64,000 bases of DNA from Pectinatus sottacetonis (GCF_015732155.1 NZ_WIQK01000001.1:2490001-2554000); one strand, 5' to 3'. Positions 17,710 to 26,034 are shown, counted from the first letter of the stretch. The notes: generated from the letters alone by a model not told the origin. Program-made: numbers and translations.

Positions 17710-18396
17710 ATGAAATGTCCGCGTTGTGGAAAAGAAGTAACAGGTTCTATGTATTGCTTGAATTGCGGTTTACGAATTAGAAGTTATGATGAAGCCGTTA
17801 AACTAGAAAGACAAATTCAGTATGAAAGAGATAACAAATCTAGTATAAGTAGACCTAGTTTAAATAAATCTCATCTCGACAAATTTAGTTTAAGTAAACA
17901 TCGCCCTATAATCGCTATTTTAATAGCATCTGCAATTATTATTGTTATGCTTATTCCGTATATATTTAAAAGTACGCCTCAGCCATCTGCAATTCCTACA
18001 GCTGCTCAGCAGGAAAATATTCAGAAGCAGCAAGAAATAAAACAGCAGCAAAATGAACAGGCTAAAGCTGAAGCTGCTATTTATAAAAATAAACTTATTT
18101 CTTCTATTGATGCTGTTAATAATTTATTTGTTAACGGAAATTATTACTCTCCTGTTTATGCCGGAATAAGTTTTAAAAATGGCACTTTAATATTAAAAGT
18201 TAATAATCGTTGGGATTATTTGCCTGCTAATGCTAAAAAAGGTTTTGTTAAAGCTGCTTTTGTGTCTTTCTTCACTGCTGCTAAATCTCGTAAATTAGAT
18301 ATTGACTCCTCCACATTTCATTTATCTGTTGTCAGTACATTGTCTGGTGACGAAGTTGCAAGCTGGGGGCCTATTATGGGAACCAGTATAGAATAA
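17710..18396 (+). CDS. Zinc-ribbon protein with one membrane helix and an extracytoplasmic domain
   Basis: This 228-residue protein opens with a zinc ribbon, CPRCGKEV...YCLNCGLRI (four cysteines, residues 3-20). A basic linker, one transmembrane helix (AILIASAIIIVMLIPYIF, near 69-86) and a glutamine-rich coiled segment (IQKQQEIKQQQNEQAKAEAA, near 108-127) follow. The last 100 residues form a small soluble domain ending WGPIMGTSIE. Zinc-ribbon plus single-helix proteins are often annotated as DUF-containing membrane sensors; the function is unknown. A good AGGAGGG lies upstream. It is cotranscribed with the 109-residue frame. Confidence 0.7.
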   Translation: MKCPRCGKEVTGSMYCLNCGLRIRSYDEAVKLERQIQYERDNKSSISRPSLNKSHLDKFSLSKHRPIIAILIASAIIIVMLIPYIFKSTPQPSAIPTAAQQENIQKQQEIKQQQNEQAKAEAAIYKNKLISSIDAVNNLFVNGNYYSPVYAGISFKNGTLILKVNNRWDYLPANAKKGFVKAAFVSFFTAAKSRKLDIDSSTFHLSVVSTLSGDEVASWGPIMGTSIE

Positions 18397-18510
18397 AAAA
18401 TCCGCCCGGTGTTGCATCGCCGGACGGCGTGGGACGTGATAAACATAATGTGTACGATGTTATTACATCACAGCCCTTTTAAAATTTAAATTGAAAGGAC
18501 TGTATTTTTT

Positions 18511-19885
18511 TATGCAAAAAGCAGTTATTTATGCCAGATACAGCAGCGAAAGACAAAACGAGCAATCTATTGAGGGACAGCTACATGAGTGTCAGGAATT
18601 TGCTAAATCTCGCGATATTATGATCATCAGGAATTAGATTGTGTAATTGTCTATAAGACAGATCGTTTTGCCCGTAATCGTTATGACAGTGCCGTTTATA
18701 AGGCACGTTTGAAAAAATGGTATAAAAATATTTTATGCTAAGGAAAATATACCTGACGGACCAGAAGGGATTATTTTAGAATCTATGCTTGAAGGCTTTG
18801 CAGAGTATTATTCTGCCGAATTATCACAGAAAGTGAAGCGTGGCATAAAAGAAAATGTCCGCAAAGGTTTATCTTTCGGTGGCACTTGCCCTTATGGCTA
18901 TAAAATAGTTAATAAAAAATACACAATCAATGAGATACAACGCCCATGTGTTATTAAAATATTTCAAGATTATGCTGCCGGCAAGCGGTTGACTGACATT
19001 ATCGCTGATCTCAATACTGCTCCTGATTATGCAGGTAAAGGCAGCATATGGAATAAGTGTTCGCTGCATCATATGTTTGCCAATAAAAAATATATAGGGA
19101 TATATAATGCTATAATGCGCAAGGATTGAGCATTTTTGATGCGATTCCGCCAATTGTTCAGGCAAAGTTGTTTATAAGGTGCAGCAACGGCAACTGTTAA
19201 ATAAGCATCATCCTGGAACAGGTAAGGCAAAAGTTAATTATTTGTTGTCTGGTAAAATCTTTTGTGGCCTTTGTGATAGTTATATGAATGGGCATAGTGG
19301 TACTAGTAAAACCGGCAAGATATATTATCATTATCATTGCAGAAATAAAGATTGCCGACGAATGCTGCGCAAAGATTATATTGAAAAGTTAGTAGTCGAT
19401 GCAACTACTCAGTATATATTAATTCCTAATAATTTTAATGAAATAGCTAAGCGGTGTATAGCTATTTACAAGGAAGAACAACAGGTTGAAGATAAAACAA
19501 ATAGTTTTGAGCAACAGTTTGCTGCCGTTAAATATAAGATAGATAATGTTATGAAAGCAATAGAAGCAGGTATTATGACCGATACTACAAAGTCACGATT
19601 GACACAGCTTGAAAATGATAAGCAAAATATTGTAAAAGAAATGAAAACCAGCAGATCAATAATAATCTGCCGGAATTATCCGAAGAACATATCATATATA
19701 TGCTAACTTATTTTATAAGCACCGCGCTGATACTAATTTTTACGATAAAATTATTGATGGGTTTATTCATAAAGTTTACGTGTATGATAATTCTATATGT
19801 GTAATATACAATCTCATTGATTCTAGCAAAGATATCACTAAAGCCGATATTGACGCGCTTTATATGAGTTTGTATATTGACTTGA
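18511..19885 (+). pseudogene. Degraded large serine recombinase abutting the tmRNA gene
   Basis: An ATG after AAAGGA begins MQKAVIYARYSSERQNEQSI, the catalytic start of a serine recombinase with its active-site serine. The sequence then lacks a segment and shifts frame near 18,630. It resumes as VIVYKTDRFARNRYDSAVYK, shifts again near 18,730 (LESMLEGFAEYYSAELSQ), breaks near 19,128, and continues with the zinc ribbon CGLCDSYM...CRNKDC. A further break lies near 19,660. The last coherent segment (IIDGFIHKVYVYDNSICVIY) runs to the very 3' end of ssrA, read antisense. At least three frameshifts or deletions make it inactive. It is probably the integrase that brought this island to the tmRNA site. 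Confidence 0.8.
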
Positions 19886-19886
19886 C

Positions 19887-20240
19887 TGGTGGAGACGAGG
19901 AGAATCGAACTCCTGTCCGAAAACATTGCTGCACAAGTTTCTCCGAGCGCATTATGTGTTTATTTATCAGATAATAAAGCTACACAAACAAACCTTCATT
20001 ATCCTATCTCGATAAAATTTCCCAATATTCTCCGAGAATTGAATACAAGGTATCCCACTATTGTCCTCTTTTTGCTTCACGTGGGAAAAGAAACAAAAGA
20101 GGTTAGCATTAAGCTGCTAAAGCGTAATTATCGTTAGCTTTTATATTTAAATAAAAGTAGATTCACCTTACTAACGGGTTGATGACCCCCCGGCTCGCTT
20201 CTCGTACAACATCTGTTCCCGTCGAAACCATTACGTCCCC
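19887..20240 (-). ncRNA. ssrA: Transfer-messenger RNA
   Basis: tmRNA rescues stalled ribosomes and tags the unfinished protein for proteolysis. On the minus strand the 5' end reads GGGGACGTAATGGTTTCGAC and the 3' end has the T-arm-like TCGATTCTCC, CGTCTCC and an encoded CCA. GGGGACG pairs with CGTCTCC to close the acceptor stem. The tag frame at 20,109-20,138 encodes ANDNYALAA followed by TAA; its resume codon is GCT. The length is about 354 nt. The degraded recombinase starts within two bases of its 3' end, which is the usual side for integration at ssrA. Confidence 0.97.
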
Positions 20241-20265
20241 CTTACTGTATTACTACAACTAAAAT

Positions 20266-20294
20266 AGTATAACATGCTTTTGAGTATCAGTCAA
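20266..20294 (-). promoter_or_regulatory. tmRNA promoter
   Basis: On the minus strand TTGACT (20,289-20,294) and TATACT (20,266-20,271) are separated by 17 bp. The start would lie about 20 nt before the mature 5' end, leaving a leader for RNase P. Confidence 0.8.
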
Positions 20295-20704
20295 ATTTGC
20301 TAAGGTTTTATTTAAAATAAAATATAGAAAAAAATTATACTAGAATATATAAACAATATATAAATTTTATATAAAAATTGATTTAATCTAAAATATTTGA
20401 ATTTTTTATTATTGGATGCTATAATTATTTTATTTAGTATGAATCACAAATTTAATTTGATAAGTTTAAAATTATTAAATAATATATTATATAACATTTA
20501 ATAATATGCTATATAATATATATTATTATGATTAAATGTTGAAAATTGTGCTAATATATAATATAATCTTTTTCATTGCTGTAGTTATTTTTGTAGGAAA
20601 AGTGTATATAGTATAGAAAAAAGAAAAAATTTAAAAAATCATATTTATTAAGTAGTGTATTTTATGATACAATAAATACGATTCTATTTTTTGGGGGAAT
20701 TATA
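20295..20704. other. AT-rich intergenic region, no gene seen
   Basis: This extremely AT-rich region lies between the divergent tmRNA and dhaL-like genes. It contains many short TA-rich repeats and possible -10 boxes (for example GATACAAT near 20,665), which probably include the dhaL promoter. I see no coding frame or stable hairpin. Confidence 0.5.
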
Positions 20705-21322
20705 TTGACAAGATTAAAAGATGCTGTTGATCATATTGCAAAGGCCGTCATTAAACAGCGTGATTTATTGGACAGATTGGATTCTATTGGCGATAGTGAT
20801 CATGGCACGAATATGGCACGGGGATTTAATGCTGCAATAGAGGCCTTGGATGCTTTAGAGGACGATAGCACAAAAAATGTACTTCATACGATTGGAACAG
20901 CTTTTTCGGAAAATATTGGTGGAGCATCTGGCCCTTTATATGCAACAGCTTTTTTACGTGCTGCATCTGTTTGTGATAAGGATACCACATTCAATATAGA
21001 AAATGTTGAGAAACTCTTAGGAGCAGCTATAGAAGGAATAAAGAAACGCGGACATTCTGATGTGGGTGAAAAAACTATGCTTGATGTGCTGGTTCCTGTA
21101 TATAGATGTTTTACACCAGAACAGGCAAAAGATAAAACCTTATATCAATGTATAGAAGCTGCAGTAAAAGCGGCTAAAAAAGGCATTGACTATACAAAAA
21201 CTATTCCAGCAACAAAGGGACGTGCATCATATATTGGTGAACGTAGTGTGGGACATGAAGATCCTGGTGGGATGTCCTCATTGATAATGGTACGTGAATT
21301 ATTTAATTTCTTAAAATACTGA
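20705..21322 (+). CDS. dhaL: DhaL-type dihydroxyacetone kinase ADP-binding (DAK2) protein
   Basis: This 205-residue protein is the DAK2 nucleotide-binding half of dihydroxyacetone kinase. It keeps the magnesium-binding cluster GDSDHGTNMARGF (near 27-39), a GGASGPLYATAF phosphate loop (near 78-89), GEKTMLDVLVP (near 123) and the RASYIGERSVGHEDPG tail (near 176-191). In PTS-dependent systems DhaL holds ADP and works with DhaK and DhaM, but no dhaK or dhaM is in the window. Either the partners lie elsewhere or it phosphorylates another small substrate. It starts at a TTG behind GGGGGAA. A strong terminator follows. Confidence 0.8.
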   Translation: MTRLKDAVDHIAKAVIKQRDLLDRLDSIGDSDHGTNMARGFNAAIEALDALEDDSTKNVLHTIGTAFSENIGGASGPLYATAFLRAASVCDKDTTFNIENVEKLLGAAIEGIKKRGHSDVGEKTMLDVLVPVYRCFTPEQAKDKTLYQCIEAAVKAAKKGIDYTKTIPATKGRASYIGERSVGHEDPGGMSSLIMVRELFNFLKY

Positions 21323-21323
21323 T

Positions 21324-21361
21324 AATATTTACTATATCTATTTATAGATATAGTAAATATT
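21324..21361 (+). terminator. Hairpin after dhaL
   Basis: A perfect 17-bp inverted repeat with a TTTA loop begins right after the dhaL stop codon. It is AT-rich and followed by a short T run. Confidence 0.65.
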
Positions 21362-21502
21362 ATTTCTGAAAATTGTTAATAATTAATTATTTACTATTGA
21401 AAAAATTGATAATTATTGCTATAATAATATTAGAAAGTACAGATGATATTGATAATTATAATTGTACTTTCTCAGCCATTGTAAATGTGTTATAATAGGG
21501 AC

Positions 21503-21720
21503 GGAATATTATTTATAACATATTTGATAAAATGGTAGTGATCCTTCCGCTTCTAGGTGGCATATAGTGGTGGACGAATGATGACAGGACCGCGGGGCAT
21601 GCAAATTTAACTTGCTGATGGTTTAGTTTCTTATTAAGCAGTTATATTTCTACTTAAAATACTGTATAGGTTAAATAGTGGAAATGTGTCACCATTGGGA
21701 TCATAAAATATTATATGACA
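21503..21720 (+). ncRNA. Candidate structured non-coding RNA, possibly 6S RNA
   Basis: A TATAAT box at 21,491-21,496 precedes an island of mixed-composition, non-coding sequence. The ends pair: AATGGT (21,531-21,536) with ACCATT (21,691-21,696), and TTCCGCT (21,545-21,551) with AGTGGAA (21,677-21,683). These leave an internal loop between the helices and a large open centre. The interior holds ACCGCGGGGCATGC and ACTTAAAATACTG, which recall blocks of 6S RNA. That layout (closing stem, central bubble, about 200 nt) fits 6S, but I cannot confirm the family. No frame on either strand looks coding. Confidence 0.35.
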
Positions 21721-21980
21721 GGGAGTGAGAGAATATAAAAAAATTATATTTATTTATCTCATGGCAAGTTCACTGAAGTGTAATGGTTTTGGAATTACCA
21801 AAGATTATTATATAAAAGAGACACTATAATGTGGATTCTGTTTATGAGATAACAGTCTTTTATATAATGCGCATTATAAATTATGATTTTAGGTTGAATA
21901 ACGAAGTTTTTTATCTTTATAAGTGTGGAATGGAATATACCTTATAGGGTTTATCCAATTTTAACAAAAAGTTGTTTCAT

Positions 21981-22040
21981 ATTTAACTTTTGTAACTAGA
22001 ATTCTCCACTTCTAAAGTGGTGGGGTGAGTATGTCACTTT
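21981..22040. mobile_element. IS200/IS605-type right-end-like hairpin, second copy
   Basis: TTTAACTTTTGTAACTAGAA is followed by the hairpin CTCCACTTCTAAAGTGGTGGGG. It parallels the copy at 16,530-16,588 in order, spacing and several bases. No transposase gene is nearby. The 260 bases before it (21,720-21,980) hold no gene I can recognise. Confidence 0.4.
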
Positions 22041-22170
22041 ATAATTAATGATAATGAAAAGCGCATTAATGTTATAGTCGACTATGTTGTTTTATAAAGT
22101 ATGTATTATCTCGCGAATAATATGTACAGACAAAAAAATGAAGAGGGAATTAGTATTGAATTATAATTAG

Positions 22171-22202
22171 AGCAGCTTGTATTTTATTACAAGCTGCTTT
22201 TT
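22171..22202 (+). terminator. Rho-independent terminator
   Basis: AGCAGCTTGTA and TACAAGCTGCT form an 11-bp stem followed by TTTTT. It has no intact gene in front of it. The 120 bases before it read almost as an open frame (INDNEKRINVIVDYVVL, then one stop), perhaps a gene remnant. Confidence 0.7.
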
Positions 22203-22260
22203 ATGTATCATTAGCAAAATATAATGTAGTGATAAGGATAGTAAATATTTAAAGGTTTCA

Positions 22261-22307
22261 AAATAGTATAGCGTACTGATTTTTAAAATCAGTACGCTAT
22301 ACTATTT
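22261..22307. terminator. Long perfect hairpin downstream of mdh
   Basis: A perfect 23-bp inverted repeat (22,261-22,283 with 22,285-22,307) with a single-base centre ends 8 bases before the mdh stop. It is flanked by A/T runs and would stop transcription from either side. Confidence 0.85.
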
Positions 22308-22315
22308 AAAAATTA

Positions 22316-23248
22316 TTATTTTAAAGCTTCTTTTAACTTAGCATTTGTATCTTTTGCACTGTCAACACTTTTCTGGAACATTTCTTTTTCTTTAGCATCA
22401 AGTGGAAGTTCAAGGATTTTTTCAATACCGTTTTTACCAAGAACTACAGGAACACCAGCACAAACATCTTTTTCGCCATATTCTCCATCTAATAAAGCAA
22501 TGCAGGATAATGTTTTACCAGTGTTTTTAGCAATTGCTTCAGCCATAGTAGCAGCTGTAGTACCAGGAGCATACCATGCAGAAGTACCGAGCAGTTTAGT
22601 CAAAGTGCCACCGCCTACCTGAGTAGCATGTTCTATTTCAGTTAATTTATCTGCGGAAAGATATTCACTGACAGGAACACCTTTGTAAGTAGCCATGCGT
22701 GTAAGAGGAACCATTAAATCTCCATGTGCACCGATTACCATAGCATCAATATCACCCACAGGGCAGCCAATTGCTTGTGCTAAGTAATATTCAAAACGGC
22801 TTCCATCTAAAAGACCGCTCATACCTATTACACGTTCACGTGGTAATCCACTATCTTTTAATGCAAGATATGTAAGGGTATCAACAGGATTAGAAATAAT
22901 GAGGAATGTAGCATTAGGTGAGTGCTTTAAGGCTTCATCCATAACAGACTTTACGATTTTGGAATTTACACCAATAAGATCAGTACGACTCATACCTGGT
23001 TTACGAGGCATACCCGAAGTTATAATTACAATATCAGAATTTTCAGTCTTAGAATAATCATTTGTAATACCAGTAATTTTTGTATCAATATGCATCATGT
23101 TAACAGTCTGCATCATGTCCATTGCTTTACCTTCAGCAACGCCATCTTTAATATCAAGCAATACTACTTCATCAGCGAAATTTTTTAAAGCTAGGACATT
23201 TGCAGCGGTAGCGCCTACGTTACCAGCACCAATTACAGAAATTTTCAT
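22316..23248 (-). CDS. mdh: Malate dehydrogenase (LDH-like type)
   Basis: This 310-residue NAD-dependent 2-hydroxyacid dehydrogenase interconverts malate and oxaloacetate. It has the Rossmann start ISVIGAGNVGAT (residues 3-14) and the aspartate selecting NAD (VVLLDI, near 33). The substrate loop reads TSGMPRKPGMSR: the arginine at this position (PRKPG) marks malate specificity, where lactate dehydrogenases have glutamine. The catalytic histidine is in IGAHGD (near 175) and the substrate arginine in MSRTDL. It is a single-gene unit with a strong terminator. In Negativicutes it would serve the reductive branch to fumarate, succinate and propionate. Confidence 0.92.
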   Translation of the reverse strand: MKISVIGAGNVGATAANVLALKNFADEVVLLDIKDGVAEGKAMDMMQTVNMMHIDTKITGITNDYSKTENSDIVIITSGMPRKPGMSRTDLIGVNSKIVKSVMDEALKHSPNATFLIISNPVDTLTYLALKDSGLPRERVIGMSGLLDGSRFEYYLAQAIGCPVGDIDAMVIGAHGDLMVPLTRMATYKGVPVSEYLSADKLTEIEHATQVGGGTLTKLLGTSAWYAPGTTAATMAEAIAKNTGKTLSCIALLDGEYGEKDVCAGVPVVLGKNGIEKILELPLDAKEKEMFQKSVDSAKDTNAKLKEALK

Positions 23249-23468
23249 ATTGAGAATCCTCCTTAAAATTTTAGATCTTAAAAGCCCTCTTTATTAAAAG
23301 TATAATACAATAGCACTTATAAGTAAAGCGTTTGTCTATTGAATAATAAAAATAATATATACCAAATGTATACATGTATGGCAATAATAAAAAGATTTAT
23401 ATTTTTTATATAAAAAATGGTGTAATATATATTTATATAGGAAATTTATTTTCAGAGGTGGATATCTT

Positions 23469-24503
23469 GTGAAATTTAATGGGTGGGATAAAATTTTTTT
23501 ACACACTGAAGATGGTAAAGAGGTTAAAGCGTCTGCGCCGATTATTATATCGGCCAGCAGAGCTACTGATATACCTGCATTTCATTATGATTGGTTCATA
23601 AATCGATTGCAGAAGGGATACGTTAAATGGCTGAATCCGTTTAACCAGAAAATTCAGTATGTATCTTTTGCCAAAACCAGAGTAATTGTATTTTGGAGTA
23701 AAAATCCAAATAATATAATAAGGTATTTACCTATTATTGATAATATGGGAATAAATTATTATTTTACATATACTCTAAATGATTATGAAATAGAAGATTT
23801 GGAACCCAATCTGCCTTCGTTGGGAAAAAGAATAGAAACATTTTTAAAGTTGTCAGTTTTACTTGGTAAAGAAAAAGTTATTTGGCGTTTTGATCCATTA
23901 ATATTAACGCAGACTATAGATGCAGGCAGATTACTGCAGAAAATTAAACATGTGGGTGATAAAATATATAAATATACTACTAAGCTTATAATCAGTTTTG
24001 CTGATATAAATAATTATAAAAAAGTTCAGAGAAATCTGCAAAAATATGGTGTTGGATATAAAGAATTTGATAGTGCCAGTATGAATAAACTTGCTAAAGG
24101 ATTGCAATTACTAAATAAGAAATGGAAACTTTCACTGGCAACATGTGGCGAAGAAATAGATTTGAAAAAATATGGTATTGAAAAAAATAAATGCATAGAT
24201 GATAAATTAATGGTTAAACTTTTTGCTGATGATAAAATATTGATGGACTTTTTGGGGTATTCAAATTATCAGATGAATTTATTTTCTTCGGAACCAGTAT
24301 ATAATAATAAAATTCAATTAAAAGATAGTGGACAGCGCAGCAGCTGCGGCTGTATTGCTAGCAAGGATATAGGACAATATAATACCTGTATGCATTTGTG
24401 TAAGTATTGTTATGCCAATTCATCTCCAGAAACCGTAATAAAAAATTTTCGCCGGCTGGACAAAAATGGTGAGGCTGTTTTATCAGAGAAGAAAATTCTC
24501 TAA
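23469..24503 (+). CDS. DUF1848 family protein with C-terminal cysteine cluster
   Basis: This 344-residue protein starts at a GTG behind AGAGGTGG. The opening IIISASRATDIPAFH (near 25-39), IVFWSKNP (near 77) and the WRFDPL motif (near 138) are typical of DUF1848. The C-terminus carries SSCGC...YNTCMHLCKYCYANSS, with five or more cysteines that look like an iron-sulfur site. The CxxCxYCYA pattern recalls radical-SAM clusters and spore photoproduct lyase relatives, but here it is at the end of the chain. The function is unknown. It is monocistronic, between mdh and mscL. Confidence 0.8.
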   Translation: MKFNGWDKIFLHTEDGKEVKASAPIIISASRATDIPAFHYDWFINRLQKGYVKWLNPFNQKIQYVSFAKTRVIVFWSKNPNNIIRYLPIIDNMGINYYFTYTLNDYEIEDLEPNLPSLGKRIETFLKLSVLLGKEKVIWRFDPLILTQTIDAGRLLQKIKHVGDKIYKYTTKLIISFADINNYKKVQRNLQKYGVGYKEFDSASMNKLAKGLQLLNKKWKLSLATCGEEIDLKKYGIEKNKCIDDKLMVKLFADDKILMDFLGYSNYQMNLFSSEPVYNNKIQLKDSGQRSSCGCIASKDIGQYNTCMHLCKYCYANSSPETVIKNFRRLDKNGEAVLSEKKIL

Positions 24504-24609
24504 ACTCACTTATAGTTAATTGTATGGAATTTGCTTTACATTAAAAAAATTGATATATTATAAAATATCTTGGTTAAATTTTAAAATACTGTAACTTAGG
24601 AGAATTTTT

Positions 24610-25053
24610 ATGAAAAAATTTATTGCTGAATTTAAAAGTTTTGCTATGCGGGGCAATGTAATAGATTTAGCTGTGGGGGTTATTGTTGGTTCAGCATTTG
24701 GCAAAATAGTGAGTTCGCTGGTAACTAACATAATTATGCCGCCAATAGGACTTTTGCTGGGCGGAGTAAAATTTTCCAGTTTCTTTATTAATCTCGGCGA
24801 TAAACATGTGACGACACTTGAAGAAGCACAGGCGGCTAATGTACCGGTTATTGCCTATGGTGCTTTTTTGGATACTGTTATAGAGTTTTTTATAATATCT
24901 TTAGCCGTATTTGTTGTGGTTAAACAGGTTAACAAATTAAAACCAAAATCTGAATCATTGCCAAAACCGCGGTTATGTCCCTATTGCAAACAACCGATTG
25001 CCGATAATGCAGTACGCTGCCCACACTGTACATCTATGCTTACAGAAAAATAA
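24610..25053 (+). CDS. mscL: Large-conductance mechanosensitive channel with C-terminal zinc ribbon
   Basis: MscL is a homopentameric inner-membrane valve that opens on osmotic downshock. The protein has 147 residues. The N-terminal helix [20 protein letters not shown] leads into TM1 with the hydrophobic gate. The periplasmic loop and TM2 ([19 protein letters not shown]) follow. The last 25 residues form a zinc ribbon, [19 protein letters not shown] (four cysteines), which E. coli MscL (136 residues) lacks. It would hang in the cytoplasm where the bundle normally sits. The ribosome-binding site is TAGGAG. It is a single-gene unit. Confidence 0.93.
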   Translation: MKKFIAEFKSFAMRGNVIDLAVGVIVGSAFGKIVSSLVTNIIMPPIGLLLGGVKFSSFFINLGDKHVTTLEEAQAANVPVIAYGAFLDTVIEFFIISLAVFVVVKQVNKLKPKSESLPKPRLCPYCKQPIADNAVRCPHCTSMLTEK

Positions 25054-25278
25054 ATTACTATGATAATTAAAAGACATGCCATTGCTTTATATTTCAGTGG
25101 TAATGCGACAGGGGAGGTCTGTCAAATCTTCAGAATTTATAGGATAAGTATGAACTAAAAATGATTGGTTATTAGCCTTAGTATATAATGTTCCTACAAT
25201 AATATATATATCCATAAGTATTCCTCATTAAATAAAGATAATGGATATATTTAGCTAGTGTTATTTTTATAAGTAGTA
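25054..25278. other. Intergenic region, no gene seen
   Basis: AT-rich sequence after mscL. A small hairpin (GACAGGGGAGGTCTGTC, near 25,107-25,125) may be the mscL terminator. Otherwise I see nothing. Confidence 0.4.
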
Positions 25279-25315
25279 AAAAAACTAACCACCCAGTTTA
25301 GATGGTTAGTTTTTT
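25279..25315. terminator. Bidirectional terminator between mscL and ahpC
   Basis: A perfect 13-bp stem (AAAAAACTAACCA with TGGTTAGTTTTTT) and 11-nt loop, with A/T runs at both ends, serving the convergent genes. Confidence 0.85.
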
Positions 25316-25354
25316 CATTTTATAGGGTTATAGGTTAAAAATTTCGTTTGATAA

Positions 25355-25918
25355 TTATAAAGCACCAACTAGGTTAATACCAGGTTTCAGTGTCTTAGAA
25401 CCGGGGTGCCATTTTGCAGGGCAAACTTCTCCATTATGTTCAGCTACAAATTGGCAGGCTTCCACTTTACGCAAGAGTTCATCAGCATTTCTACCGACGC
25501 TGCCAGCAATAACTTCGTAGCTAACTATTTTCCCTTCAGGGTTAATTATAAATGAACCCCGATCAGCGACACCTGAATCATTAATTAATACATCGAAATC
25601 TCGGGCAATTTTACCTGTCGGATCACCAAGCATGGGAAATTTTACTTTTTTTATTCTGTCAGAGGCATCGTGCCAGGCTTTATGAACAAAATGAGTATCG
25701 CAGGAAACGGAATAAACTTCGCAGTTGATTTTTTTGAATTCATCATATAAATTGGCTAAATCTTCCAATTCTGTTGGACAAACAAAGGAAAAATCGGCTG
25801 GATAGAAAAAAAAGACAGACCATTTACCTAAGATATCTTTTTTAGTAAATGTTTTAAATGTATCATCAATATATGCTTCGCTGGAAAAATCATTTATTTC
25901 CTTGTTTATTAGTGACAT
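25355..25918 (-). CDS. ahpC: 2-Cys peroxiredoxin (alkyl hydroperoxide reductase C)
   Basis: AhpC reduces hydrogen peroxide and organic hydroperoxides. From the ATG at 25,918 (9 nt after GGAG) it has 187 residues, the usual AhpC length; an earlier in-frame start would add ten unlikely residues. The peroxidatic cysteine is in FSFVCPTE (near 46) and the resolving cysteine in NGEVCPAKW (near 165), the AhpC/Prx1 pattern. No ahpF is next to it, so the reductase partner is elsewhere or a thioredoxin. A Fur-family palindrome lies upstream, pointing to peroxide- or iron-dependent control. Confidence 0.94.
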   Translation of the reverse strand: MSLINKEINDFSSEAYIDDTFKTFTKKDILGKWSVFFFYPADFSFVCPTELEDLANLYDEFKKINCEVYSVSCDTHFVHKAWHDASDRIKKVKFPMLGDPTGKIARDFDVLINDSGVADRGSFIINPEGKIVSYEVIAGSVGRNADELLRKVEACQFVAEHNGEVCPAKWHPGSKTLKPGINLVGAL

Positions 25919-25949
25919 GATAACAATCTCCTTAGTAAATAACATTTTA

Positions 25950-25978
25950 TTGTAAATGATAACTATTATCGTTTACAA
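25950..25978 (-). promoter_or_regulatory. Fur/PerR-type operator over the ahpC promoter
   Basis: A near-perfect 29-bp palindrome (TTGTAAATGATAA and TTATCGTTTACAA arms in outline) contains a 7-1-7 box, TGATAAC-T-ATTATCG, typical of Fur-family regulators such as PerR. On the minus strand TTGTAA and TACAAT, 18 bp apart, serve as -35 and -10 boxes, and the palindrome spans the region between them. Confidence 0.7.
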
Positions 25979-26034
25979 CTAGTACTATAACAGATAATAT
26001 AAATCTTTGCAAGTCCTATATAATATTTTACCTA

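Noticed and set aside
18397-18480. GC-rich inverted sequence before the degraded recombinase, considered as an attachment site or CRISPR-like repeat
   Set aside because: The arms (CCGCCCGG and CCGGACGG) pair poorly and there is no second copy; too little evidence for any class.
19780-19974. Plus-strand frame covering the tmRNA 3' end (GGDEENRTPVRKHC)
   Set aside because: The second half is the antisense of tmRNA, a known false-protein pattern; the first half belongs to the degraded recombinase.
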